From Sphingobium sp. (lineage in GTDB: Bacteria > Pseudomonadota > Alphaproteobacteria > Sphingomonadales > Sphingomonadaceae), in the NCBI GenBank assembly GCA_035196065.1, contig CP136575.1, positions 897,001-961,000 on the forward strand: DNA of 64,000 nucleotides, given 5' to 3'. The position numbers and the translations under genes are program-made. Positions within the stretch are counted from its first letter, which is position 1. Each line of letters opens with the position of its first letter. This document shows, one piece after another, positions 34,344 to 42,698 of this stretch. The notes under the pieces are model-generated. The model worked only from the letters and a program-made list of their open reading frames with translations. It was not told the DNA's origin and ran no database searches.

Positions 34344-35878
34344 CTGACACGCCGCTGGAGCGCCGATTCGATCAGTTGCGACAGCAATTGACGGCGATGC
34401 CTGCGCTAACCGGCGCGGATGTGGACGCTGCAACCGATTTTGCCATCGATGCCAATGCTGCCCATCGCGCTGACCTGGCCCTTGCGCTGCTGGAGCCGCT
34501 TGTTGCCAAGGCGCCCAATGTTGCCAAAATCTGGCAGTTGATTGGCCTCGCCGCGCGCGACGAGCAGGCAATGGAGACGGCAGCCAATGCATTCGCGCGG
34601 GCTGCGCAGCTTGCCCCGCAAGATCCGCGCATCGCACTTGGCAAGGCACAGGTCGCGTTTGAAAGCGGAGAGGCTTCTGCCGATCAGTTCATTGCCGTGC
34701 GGCGGATCGCTCCGCAGGATGGGGAGCTTGCCTTATCGACCGCAGCGGCATTGGTACAGGAAGGTCGCAGCGGAGATGGCGTCGCGCTTGTGACCGACCT
34801 CATTCGGCAAAATCCGGGCTGGCTGCGTGGGCATGAATGGCTGGCAAGCAACCGCTGGATTTCGGGTGACCCTGATTATGCCGGCGAGCTGGAAACCGCG
34901 CTGACCCGCTTTCCCGATGATCCTGCTCTGTACCTTGCACTCTACCGTGCCGTGTCGCAGGTCGAGGATTGGTCGCGGGCGCAGGCGATCCTTGCCAGCG
35001 CCCGAGCCCGGTTGGGCGATCGCATCGAATGGGATGCGGCAGAGGCGCATATCGCCACCGAAAGCGGCGCCGATGATCGCGCGGAGGCACTGTTCAGCCG
35101 GCTTGCCGACCTTGCCGATCCGGGCGTCGCGCTCTCTGAAATTCGCCACTGTCTGCGTACGGGGCGGGTGGATCGTGCCGAAAAGCGGGCGCATGGCTTG
35201 TTGGGCGGACCGGCCGCGCGGGCGGCATGGCCCTATATGGGTACGATTTGGCGACTGCTGGGGGATCCACGCGCGGCTTGGCTCGACGGCGATCCGCCGT
35301 TCGTTCGCCATTTCGACCTGCCGCTATCGCACACCGAACTTGACCAACTGGCGACATTGCTGCGCCGCCTGCACCTTTCGACTCACGCACCGCCCGAACA
35401 ATCGCTGCGCGGCGGCACGCAGACGCAGGGGCATCTTTTTCTGCGCACCGAGCCGCAACTGCTGGCGATCCGTGCGCATATTGTCGATGCAGTGCGCGCT
35501 TATGTTGATGTCTTGCCGGCGCATGTCGAAGGCCACCCCCTTCTTGGTACATTAAGAGGGGCGGTGCATTTCGAAGGCGCCTGGTCGGTCCGGCTGGGCG
35601 CGCAGGGCTTCCATGTCGTCCATACCCACCCGGTCGGCTGGATCAGTTCGGCGCTCTATGTCGCGCTGCCCGACGATCTGGGGGCTGCGCCTGCCGGTTG
35701 GCTCGAGCTGGGTGCGCCGCCGCCCGACCTGCGTCTCGATCTTGCGCCTTATCTGCGGATCGAACCCAAGCCCGGACGGCTCGCACTGTTCCCTTCAACA
35801 ATGTGGCACGGGACGGTGCCGTTTGACGATGGCGAGCGGCTCACCATCGCTTTCGACATCCGCACCCCATCGCGCTGA
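34340..35878 (+). CDS. TPR protein with 2OG-Fe(II) oxygenase domain
   Basis: A 512-residue protein. Roughly residues 1-310 are helical TPR-like repeats rich in Ala and Leu, and the C-terminal 200 residues are a putative 2OG-Fe(II) oxygenase with His428 and His430 (VVHTHPVGWISSALYV), the distal His490 (TMWHGTVPF) and Arg500 (ERLTIAFD) as likely iron and 2-oxoglutarate ligands. The pairing of a TPR scaffold with an oxygenase repeats the design of the gene before it. The two are probably translationally coupled. It converges on clpB. Confidence 0.82.
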   Translation: MTDTPLERRFDQLRQQLTAMPALTGADVDAATDFAIDANAAHRADLALALLEPLVAKAPNVAKIWQLIGLAARDEQAMETAANAFARAAQLAPQDPRIALGKAQVAFESGEASADQFIAVRRIAPQDGELALSTAAALVQEGRSGDGVALVTDLIRQNPGWLRGHEWLASNRWISGDPDYAGELETALTRFPDDPALYLALYRAVSQVEDWSRAQAILASARARLGDRIEWDAAEAHIATESGADDRAEALFSRLADLADPGVALSEIRHCLRTGRVDRAEKRAHGLLGGPAARAAWPYMGTIWRLLGDPRAAWLDGDPPFVRHFDLPLSHTELDQLATLLRRLHLSTHAPPEQSLRGGTQTQGHLFLRTEPQLLAIRAHIVDAVRAYVDVLPAHVEGHPLLGTLRGAVHFEGAWSVRLGAQGFHVVHTHPVGWISSALYVALPDDLGAAPAGWLELGAPPPDLRLDLAPYLRIEPKPGRLALFPSTMWHGTVPFDDGERLTIAFDIRTPSR

Positions 35879-38458
35879 TCAGCTGACCGCAAACTTCAAC
35901 GCGCCGTCGCCTTCGTCGATGTGAACCATTGATCCATCGGGCACGTCGCCGCGCAGGATCAGGTCGGCCAGCGGATCCTGTACATGACGCTGGATGGCCC
36001 GTTTCAATGGCCGCGCGCCATAGACCGGATCATAGCCGACCCGGCCTAGCCAATTGCGCGCAGCTTCGGTCAGTTCGATGACGATCTTGCGATCTTTCAG
36101 CAGTTTGCTGACCCGGCCGAGCTGGATGTCGACAATGGGGGCCATATGTTGGGCCGCCAGACGGTGGAACAGGATGATCTCGTCTAGACGGTTCAGGAAT
36201 TCGGGGCGGAAATGCGCGCGAACGACTTCCATCACCTGCGGCTCGGCTTTTTCGACATCTTCGTCATCGCCCAAGGCGGCCAGATATTGGCTGCCCAGGT
36301 TCGAGGTCAGGATGATTAGCGTGTTCGAGAAATCGACCACACGGCCCTGACCATCGGTCAGCCGACCATCGTCAAGCACCTGCAGCAGCACGTTGAAAAC
36401 GTCGCTATGCGCCTTTTCAACCTCGTCGAACAATATCACCTGATAGGGCCGACGGCGCACAGCTTCGGTCAGCACCCCGCCCTCGTCATAGCCGACATAG
36501 CCCGGAGGCGCGCCGATCAGCCGAGAGACGCTGTGCTTTTCCATGAATTCGCTCATGTCGATGCGCACCATCGCATTATCATCGTCGAACATGAATTCGG
36601 CGAGCGCCTTGGTCAGCTCGGTCTTGCCGACACCCGTCGGGCCAAGGAAAAGGAAGCTGCCCAGCGGCCGGTTCGGATCCTGCAGGCCCGCGCGCGAACG
36701 GCGAACAGCTTTTGCCACGGCCCCGACCGCATCCTGCTGTCCGATCACCCGTGCGCCGAGCCATTCTTCCATCTTGAGCAGTTTTTCGCGCTCGCCCGCC
36801 ATCATCTTGTCGACTGGGATACCGGTCCAGCGGCTGACCACGGAGGCGATATCCTCAGCGGTTACTTCCTCGCGCAGCATGGCATTGCCGGCAACTGCAA
36901 CGGCATCAGCAAGCTGCCGTTCAAAGCCCGGGATCGTGCCATATTGCAGCTCGCCCGCCTTGGCGAGATCGCCACTGCGTTGCGCCTGTTCCAACTCGAT
37001 ACGGGCCGCATCGAGTTGTTCCTTGATTTGCGCCTCGGCCGAAATCTTCTCTTTTTCGGCCATCCAGCGGCTGGTTAGGTCGGCCGATTGCTGCTGCAGC
37101 ACAGCAAGATCTTCTTCGAGCGTCGCCAGACGGTCCTTCGATGCGGCGTCGGTTTCTTTCTGCAGCGCCTCTCGCTCGATCTTCAGCTGGATGATCCGCC
37201 GGTCGAGATTTTCGATTTCTTCGGGCTTGGATTCAACTTCCATGCGCAGCCGCGACGCGGCCTCGTCCATCAGGTCTATCGCTTTGTCGGGCAGGAAACG
37301 GTCGGAGATATAGCGGTGCGAAAGCGTCGCTGCGCTCACCAGCGCGCCGTCGGTGATCCGTACGCCATGGTGCAGTTCATATTTTTCCTTCAGACCGCGC
37401 AGGATTGAAATGGTGTCCTCGACCGTCGGTTCCCCGACAAAAACCGGCTGGAAGCGCCGTTGCAGTGCGGGGTCTTTCTCCACATGCTTCTGATATTCGT
37501 CGAGCGTGGTGGCACCAATGCAATGCAGTTCACCGCGCGCCAATGCCGGCTTTAGCAGGTTCGACGCGTCCATCGCGCCCTCGCCCTTGCCGGCACCGAC
37601 AAGCGTGTGCATCTCGTCGATGAACAGGATGATATCGCCTTCGGCCTGTTTGACCTCGTCCAAAACACCTTTCAGCCGTTCTTCAAACTCGCCGCGATAT
37701 TTGGCGCCGGCAATCAGGCTGCCCATATCGAGCGCCATCAGCTTGCGGTCCTTCAAGGAATCGGGAACGTCGCCATTGGCGATGCGCAGTGCGAGGCCCT
37801 CGGCGATTGCGGTTTTTCCGACACCGGGTTCGCCGATCAGCACGGGGTTATTCTTGGTACGGCGGGCAAGGATCTGGACAGTACGGCGGATTTCCTCGTC
37901 ACGGCCGATCACCGGGTCGAGCTTGCCCGCGCGTGCCACCTCGGTCAGGTCGCGCGCGAATTTCTTCAGCGCGTCATAGCGATCCTCTGCGCCTGACGTA
38001 TCTGCGGTGCGGCCGCCGCGCAGTGCATTGATCGCGGCATTCAAACCTTCGGCGCGAACGCCCGCTGCGGCGAGTGCCTTGCCCGCACTGGTCGAGGTCG
38101 CTAGCACCAGCGCGAGGAGCATGCGCTCAACGGTGACAAAGCTGTCGCCAGCCTTTTGCGCGACCTGTTCGGCCTGATCGAGTACGCGTACCGCATCATT
38201 ATCGAGGCCCGGGGGTTGCTGTGCGCCGCCACCGGTGACAGCAGGCACCTTGGCCAGTGCCGCATCGGTTTCCCGCAGCGCCGTTGCGGCGTCGCCGCCC
38301 GCCGCGCGGATCAGCCCGGATGCCATGCCCTGCTCATCTTCAAGCAGCGCCTTCAGCAGATGCTCGGGTCCGATCCGTTGGTGGCTCATCCGGATCGCAA
38401 CTGTCTGCGCCGATTGCAGAAAGCCCTTTGCCCGATCAGTAAATTTTTCGAGATTCAT
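35879..38458 (-). CDS. clpB: ClpB disaggregase
   Basis: Hsp100 ATPase that pulls polypeptides from aggregates with DnaK. The 859-residue protein has the Clp N-terminal repeats, a first AAA domain with Walker [10 protein letters not shown] and Walker B FIDEMH, the long coiled-coil middle domain (about 400-530), and a second AAA domain with [12 protein letters not shown] and the sensor region. Its stop abuts the second oxygenase gene's stop. A heat-shock-like promoter candidate lies upstream. Confidence 0.97.
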   Translation of the reverse strand: MNLEKFTDRAKGFLQSAQTVAIRMSHQRIGPEHLLKALLEDEQGMASGLIRAAGGDAATALRETDAALAKVPAVTGGGAQQPPGLDNDAVRVLDQAEQVAQKAGDSFVTVERMLLALVLATSTSAGKALAAAGVRAEGLNAAINALRGGRTADTSGAEDRYDALKKFARDLTEVARAGKLDPVIGRDEEIRRTVQILARRTKNNPVLIGEPGVGKTAIAEGLALRIANGDVPDSLKDRKLMALDMGSLIAGAKYRGEFEERLKGVLDEVKQAEGDIILFIDEMHTLVGAGKGEGAMDASNLLKPALARGELHCIGATTLDEYQKHVEKDPALQRRFQPVFVGEPTVEDTISILRGLKEKYELHHGVRITDGALVSAATLSHRYISDRFLPDKAIDLMDEAASRLRMEVESKPEEIENLDRRIIQLKIEREALQKETDAASKDRLATLEEDLAVLQQQSADLTSRWMAEKEKISAEAQIKEQLDAARIELEQAQRSGDLAKAGELQYGTIPGFERQLADAVAVAGNAMLREEVTAEDIASVVSRWTGIPVDKMMAGEREKLLKMEEWLGARVIGQQDAVGAVAKAVRRSRAGLQDPNRPLGSFLFLGPTGVGKTELTKALAEFMFDDDNAMVRIDMSEFMEKHSVSRLIGAPPGYVGYDEGGVLTEAVRRRPYQVILFDEVEKAHSDVFNVLLQVLDDGRLTDGQGRVVDFSNTLIILTSNLGSQYLAALGDDEDVEKAEPQVMEVVRAHFRPEFLNRLDEIILFHRLAAQHMAPIVDIQLGRVSKLLKDRKIVIELTEAARNWLGRVGYDPVYGARPLKRAIQRHVQDPLADLILRGDVPDGSMVHIDEGDGALKFAVS

Positions 38459-38518
38459 ATCTGCCAGTCCCTCATGTCATCGCTTCCCCAAAAACAATTT
38501 AGGAAGCCTCCTGCGCAG

Positions 38519-38546
38519 ATGTAATGTTGCATTTATGTCACACAAG
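38519..38546 (-). promoter_or_regulatory. Possible sigma-32 promoter of clpB
   Basis: Reading leftward, CTTGTG (38546-38541) lies 14 bp before CATTACAT (38526-38519). This is a partial match to the heat-shock pattern CTTGAA-N13 to 15-CCCATNT, at the correct spacing. The match is loose, so the call rests mainly on clpB usually being RpoH-dependent. Confidence 0.3.
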
Positions 38547-38702
38547 GGGGTGGGTTGTCCAAATCCGGCATTTGCGGGATTGGAACTTCAGTTTATTCAG
38601 ATGTCTTTGCCGATTGAATATCGTCGCGGCTGCTTCGACACGCCGGTCGATAAGACCAATCCCGTCAGCGATCTGTGAGCAATGATCGGGAGATAGGAAG
38701 GT

Positions 38703-38724
38703 CCCCTCCCGCTGGCGGGAGGGG
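38703..38724. repeat. Palindrome after the M17 aminopeptidase gene
   Basis: CCCCTCCCGC and GCGGGAGGGG form a perfect 10 bp stem with a 2 bp loop centre, 8 bp beyond the stop of the gene at 38733-40295. There is no T tract. It is the longest of three similar post-stop palindromes in the window. Confidence 0.6.
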
Positions 38725-38732
38725 GAAAAGCG

Positions 38733-40295
38733 TTACTTCGCCGGCTTCCAGTTGCGAGCTAGTTCATCCAAGATGCGAACGCCCCAGCCCGAGGCCCCCT
38801 TCGGGGTCAAGGCGTCGCTGCGATCGGCCCAGTTGACGCCGGCAATGTCGAGATGCGCCCAGGGGGTTGCCGGGTCGACAAAAAAGCCGACAAAGTGCGC
38901 GCCAAGGCCTGCGCCCGGTCCGCCGCCTTCGACGACATTCTTGATGTCGGCAATGTCGGATTTCATGTCGTCACCATAGTTTTTGTGCAGCGGCATCCGC
39001 CACACTTCCTCACCAGTGTTCTTCCCCGCCGTGGCAATTGCACTGGCAAGGCTGTCATCGCGCGCGAAAAGGCCGGCATATTCGTCGTTCAAAGCAGCGA
39101 CGATGGATCCGGTCAGCGTGGCAATATTGACCAAGCCGGCAGGCTTGCGGGTGCTAATGACATATTCATTGGCGTCGGCAAGCACGAGCCTGCCTTCGGC
39201 ATCGGTGTTGAGGATTTCGATCGTCTTGCCGCTCATCGTACGAACGACATCGCCGGGCCGCTGGGCGTTGCCGCCGGGCATGTTTTCAGCCAGTGCCGCA
39301 ACCGCGACCACGTTAACCGGGGCCTTTGACTTGGCGAGCGAGAGTGCCGTACCCATCACCGAAGCGGCGCCGGACATGTCGGCCTTCATTTCCCACATGC
39401 CTGCTCCCGGCTTTAATGAAGTGCCGCCCGAATCGAAGGTGATGCCTTTGCCGACCAGCGCGAGGGGTGCACCTTCGCCGCCATTATATTCGACAAGAAG
39501 CATGCGAGGTGGGCGACGCGAACCCTGACCGACGCCAGCGATGCTGCCCATGCCGAGACGTCGCATTGCAGCCTCGTCGAGCACTTCGATCTTCACATTG
39601 GCAACGCCGGTAAAGGCATCGCGAACACGTGTGACAAATGTTTCGGGATAGAGGACATTGGCAGGCTCTGCCGCCAGATCACGTGACAGTGTTACGCCGT
39701 CGACAAGTGCACGACCGCGGTTCTGCCATTCACTATCGGCCGCGCGCGGATCGGCGGTTACGACGGTGACCTTCTGCGTGGGCAGGGGGGTTTTGCCGAC
39801 CGTCTTGTAACGGTCGAAGCGATATTGACCCAGATTATAGCCCAGTGCGACTGCGGCTGCATCGGAAGACGAAAGGCCACCTGAGATCGAAATTGTGTGC
39901 GCTTCGTCTTTCAGATCTTGCGCTGCCTTGCCGCCGGCTTCGCGCATCCGCTTTGCTGCATCGCCGTCACCTGCTGTGCCCATCAGGTAAATGCGCGCAT
40001 AATTGCCGATGCCGCGCAGTGACAGATGGTTGCCGGCCTTGCCCTCGAACTTGGCTGCAGCCACTGCCGCCTTCACCGAGGCCGCACTAGCGGCATCAAG
40101 GCCGGTGTCGGGCAGTTCGGCGCTGCCCATGATGATAGCGAGAACGCCGCCATCGCCGGGCTTGGCAGCAAATTCGACCGGACGGGTCTGACTATTGGCC
40201 ACGGTTGAAGGTTCGATCCCCGATCCGATGGTCGATTGCGCGGCTGCCGGAATGGCAACTGAGGCCAGCGCAAGCGCGATAATGTGACGACGCAT
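38733..40295 (-). CDS. Exported M17 leucyl aminopeptidase
   Basis: A 520-residue aminopeptidase with a signal peptide (MRRHIIALALASVAIPAAAQ), unusual since classic PepA is cytosolic. The two-zinc site of M17 is intact: GKGITFDSGGTSLKPG (Lys and Asp), MKADMSGAASV (Asp) and NTDAEGRLVLADA (Asp and Glu). It would clip N-terminal residues from peptides in the periplasm. It is divergent from the acylase gene with a 145 bp spacer, and a palindrome follows its stop. Confidence 0.9.
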   Translation of the reverse strand: MRRHIIALALASVAIPAAAQSTIGSGIEPSTVANSQTRPVEFAAKPGDGGVLAIIMGSAELPDTGLDAASAASVKAAVAAAKFEGKAGNHLSLRGIGNYARIYLMGTAGDGDAAKRMREAGGKAAQDLKDEAHTISISGGLSSSDAAAVALGYNLGQYRFDRYKTVGKTPLPTQKVTVVTADPRAADSEWQNRGRALVDGVTLSRDLAAEPANVLYPETFVTRVRDAFTGVANVKIEVLDEAAMRRLGMGSIAGVGQGSRRPPRMLLVEYNGGEGAPLALVGKGITFDSGGTSLKPGAGMWEMKADMSGAASVMGTALSLAKSKAPVNVVAVAALAENMPGGNAQRPGDVVRTMSGKTIEILNTDAEGRLVLADANEYVISTRKPAGLVNIATLTGSIVAALNDEYAGLFARDDSLASAIATAGKNTGEEVWRMPLHKNYGDDMKSDIADIKNVVEGGGPGAGLGAHFVGFFVDPATPWAHLDIAGVNWADRSDALTPKGASGWGVRILDELARNWKPAK

Positions 40296-40440
40296 TTTAC
40301 AAGCTATCCTTTCCCTGAAACTCGGTTATTCCGCGACATGTAAGCGAAGCCGCACTTGATACAAGATCACATTTGCAGGACAGGCATGTTTGCTGCCTTC
40401 GAGGTCTCAGTCAGCAAGAGCGGTAATGGGGGAGATGGAA

Positions 40441-42555
40441 ATGAAGCGTAAATGGCTTTTGGGCGGCGCGACTGTGATCGCGACGGCGGCTGCAACGGCA
40501 ATGTTCTGGGAACCACTGGCAGCCGAACAAACTGCACCGCCCGCCCAGCGCAGCTATGACGTAGAAATTGCACGCGATGCCTTTGGCGTTCCGCACATTA
40601 ATGGCAAAACCGATGCCGATGCCGCTTATGGCCTTGCCTATGCCCATAGCGAGGATGATTTTGTAACCATTGAGGAGGTCGTTGCGATGACGCGTGGCCG
40701 CTATGGTGCGCTTGCCGGCCAGGATGGTGCGAAGGTCGATTATGTCTATCATCTGCTCGGCGTGCGCGACACGGTCGAGCGCCGCTACGCCGAAATCCCT
40801 GCCGATGTCCGCGCGGTTCTTGACGCTTATGCCGCCGGTCTGAATCATTATGCCGCCAAGCATCCCGAAGAGGTGCGGCTGTCAAAACTTTTCCCGGTCA
40901 ACGGCAAGGATATCGTCGCGGGCTTTGTGCTGCGCGCACCCTTTTTCTATGGGCTCGACAATTATATCGGCAAACTCACCGAAGGCGAGGATCCGCCAAA
41001 GGAGAGTGCGGCTGCAATGACGCCGATCGGTCGCGATCCGGAAATGAACGGCTCGAACGCTTGGGCGGTCGCGCCCAGTCGCATGGCTGATGGCAAGACC
41101 TGGCTTATTTCCAACTCGCACCAGCCGCTGGAGGGGCAAGTCGCCTGGTATGAGGCGGTGATGCATTCGGGTGAGGGGCTCGACATGGCTGGCGCGTTGT
41201 TCCCTGGCTCGCCCTTTGTGCTGCTCGGCCATAACCGGCACCTTGGCTGGACCAACACGGTGAACCGCCCTGATCTGGTTGATATTTTCAAACTCGTGCT
41301 CAACGATGCAGGCGACAAATACCGCTATGATGGCAAATGGTTGCCACTGCAGGCCGAAAGGGTCTGGCTGCCGGTAAAGTTCGGCTGGTTCACCATTCCG
41401 GTACCGCAGACCCTTTACAGGTCGGTCCATGGCCCGGTTATCCGTAACGCAAAGGGAAGCTTTGCAATCCGCTATGCCGGTATCGACAATGTGAAGGCGG
41501 TCGAACAATATTATCGCAATACCAAGGCGACCAATTGGGAAGAATGGACCCGGTCTATGTCCATTGGCGGCATTACCGGCACCAATTTCATCTATGCCGA
41601 CAAGACAGGCCGCATTGCCTATGTCTACAATGCGCTGTTCCCGGACCGGAAACCGGGCTTTGACTATACGAAGATACTGCCCGGCGATACTTCGGCGCCA
41701 GTCTGGAAAGGCCCTGTGCCCTTCGAGCGCTATCCGAAGATTGTCGCGCCGGCATCGGGCTTTGTGCAAAATGCGAACAACACCCCTTATCTCGCCGCGG
41801 GGCCTGGTTCCGAACTCGATCCCGCGAAGCAATCGCCCTATCTAGGCATCGAATTGGGGATGACCAATCGCGGTATCCAGGGCACAGCGCTGATGATGGC
41901 CGACCGCTCGATCACGCCTGAGGAGTTGGTCGCGATCAAGATGGACACGCGCTATGCTAAATCGAGTTGGGTCAAGGGCTGGATGGACAGCCTGCTGGCG
42001 GCAGACGTCAAGGATGATCCGAAACTCGCCGAGGCGCAGAAACTGCTCGCCGGCTGGGATTGGTCGAGCGACGGTAAGGGTCGGGCCGATGCGATCGCTG
42101 AACGGCTGATCCGCCAGGCTGCCCGATTGAACTGGCGGGGTGAACCGCTTCCCGATCCGCGTGAAACGCTGCAGCAGGTGGTTGATGAATTCAACCAACG
42201 TTACGGGCGCATTGATCCGGCATTGGGAGATATCCAGCGGTTGCGGCGCGGCAAGGTGGATCTGCCGATAATGGGCGGCAATGATACGCTGCGCGCGACC
42301 ACGATGTGGGATGCAGACCAACCTGATGGCAAGATGCGTGTGCGCCATGGCGATAGCTTCGTCATGCTGGTCCGCTGGGACAAGGCGGGTAAGGTCGTGT
42401 CGGAATCGATCCAGCCCTATGGCGCGGCTACCAGCCGCCCGGAATCGCCCCATTATACCGACCAGATGAAGCTGTTTGTTGCTGGCAAGTACAAGCCGGT
42501 GCATTTCGAATGGGCCGACGCGCTGAAAAATGCAAAGCGGCGCTACCGTCCGTGA
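40441..42555 (+). CDS. Penicillin-acylase-family N-terminal nucleophile hydrolase
   Basis: A 704-residue exported enzyme with a signal or anchor segment (residues 4-22). Like penicillin, cephalosporin and acyl-homoserine lactone acylases it should be cut into alpha and beta chains at Gly204-Ser205 (NGSNAWAVAPS), the freed Ser205 acting as nucleophile; the ISNSHQPLE segment follows as expected. The substrate cannot be told from sequence; a long-chain acyl amide or AHL is possible. The ATG at 40441 is preferred because GGGGGAG lies 6 bp before it; ATGs at 40426 and 40435 are in frame. Confidence 0.87.
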   Translation: MKRKWLLGGATVIATAAATAMFWEPLAAEQTAPPAQRSYDVEIARDAFGVPHINGKTDADAAYGLAYAHSEDDFVTIEEVVAMTRGRYGALAGQDGAKVDYVYHLLGVRDTVERRYAEIPADVRAVLDAYAAGLNHYAAKHPEEVRLSKLFPVNGKDIVAGFVLRAPFFYGLDNYIGKLTEGEDPPKESAAAMTPIGRDPEMNGSNAWAVAPSRMADGKTWLISNSHQPLEGQVAWYEAVMHSGEGLDMAGALFPGSPFVLLGHNRHLGWTNTVNRPDLVDIFKLVLNDAGDKYRYDGKWLPLQAERVWLPVKFGWFTIPVPQTLYRSVHGPVIRNAKGSFAIRYAGIDNVKAVEQYYRNTKATNWEEWTRSMSIGGITGTNFIYADKTGRIAYVYNALFPDRKPGFDYTKILPGDTSAPVWKGPVPFERYPKIVAPASGFVQNANNTPYLAAGPGSELDPAKQSPYLGIELGMTNRGIQGTALMMADRSITPEELVAIKMDTRYAKSSWVKGWMDSLLAADVKDDPKLAEAQKLLAGWDWSSDGKGRADAIAERLIRQAARLNWRGEPLPDPRETLQQVVDEFNQRYGRIDPALGDIQRLRRGKVDLPIMGGNDTLRATTMWDADQPDGKMRVRHGDSFVMLVRWDKAGKVVSESIQPYGAATSRPESPHYTDQMKLFVAGKYKPVHFEWADALKNAKRRYRP

Positions 42556-42632
42556 AACCGATCATGTGAAAACGATTATCGGTGTTGTTCGCCCATTGGT
42601 CGAAAAGGGATTTACCCGCATTGGAATCGCCG

Positions 42633-42661
42633 CATTCGCAACTATATCCATTCGCATTCGC
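42633..42661 (+). promoter_or_regulatory. Three CATTCGC repeats before the M16 peptidase gene
   Basis: CATTCGC occurs at 42633-42639, 42649-42655 and 42655-42661, the last two sharing one base, in the 143 bp between the acylase gene and the M16 peptidase gene. The spacing of 16 and 6 bp start to start suggests tandem binding of a regulator. No known motif is matched with confidence. Confidence 0.35.
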
Positions 42662-42698
42662 CTGAAAACGGAAGCAAGTTTCGCTGAGGAGAGCATAT

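Noticed and set aside
38535-38678. A short rightward frame upstream of clpB
   Set aside because: It is 47 codons long, has no ribosome site and covers the presumed clpB promoter.
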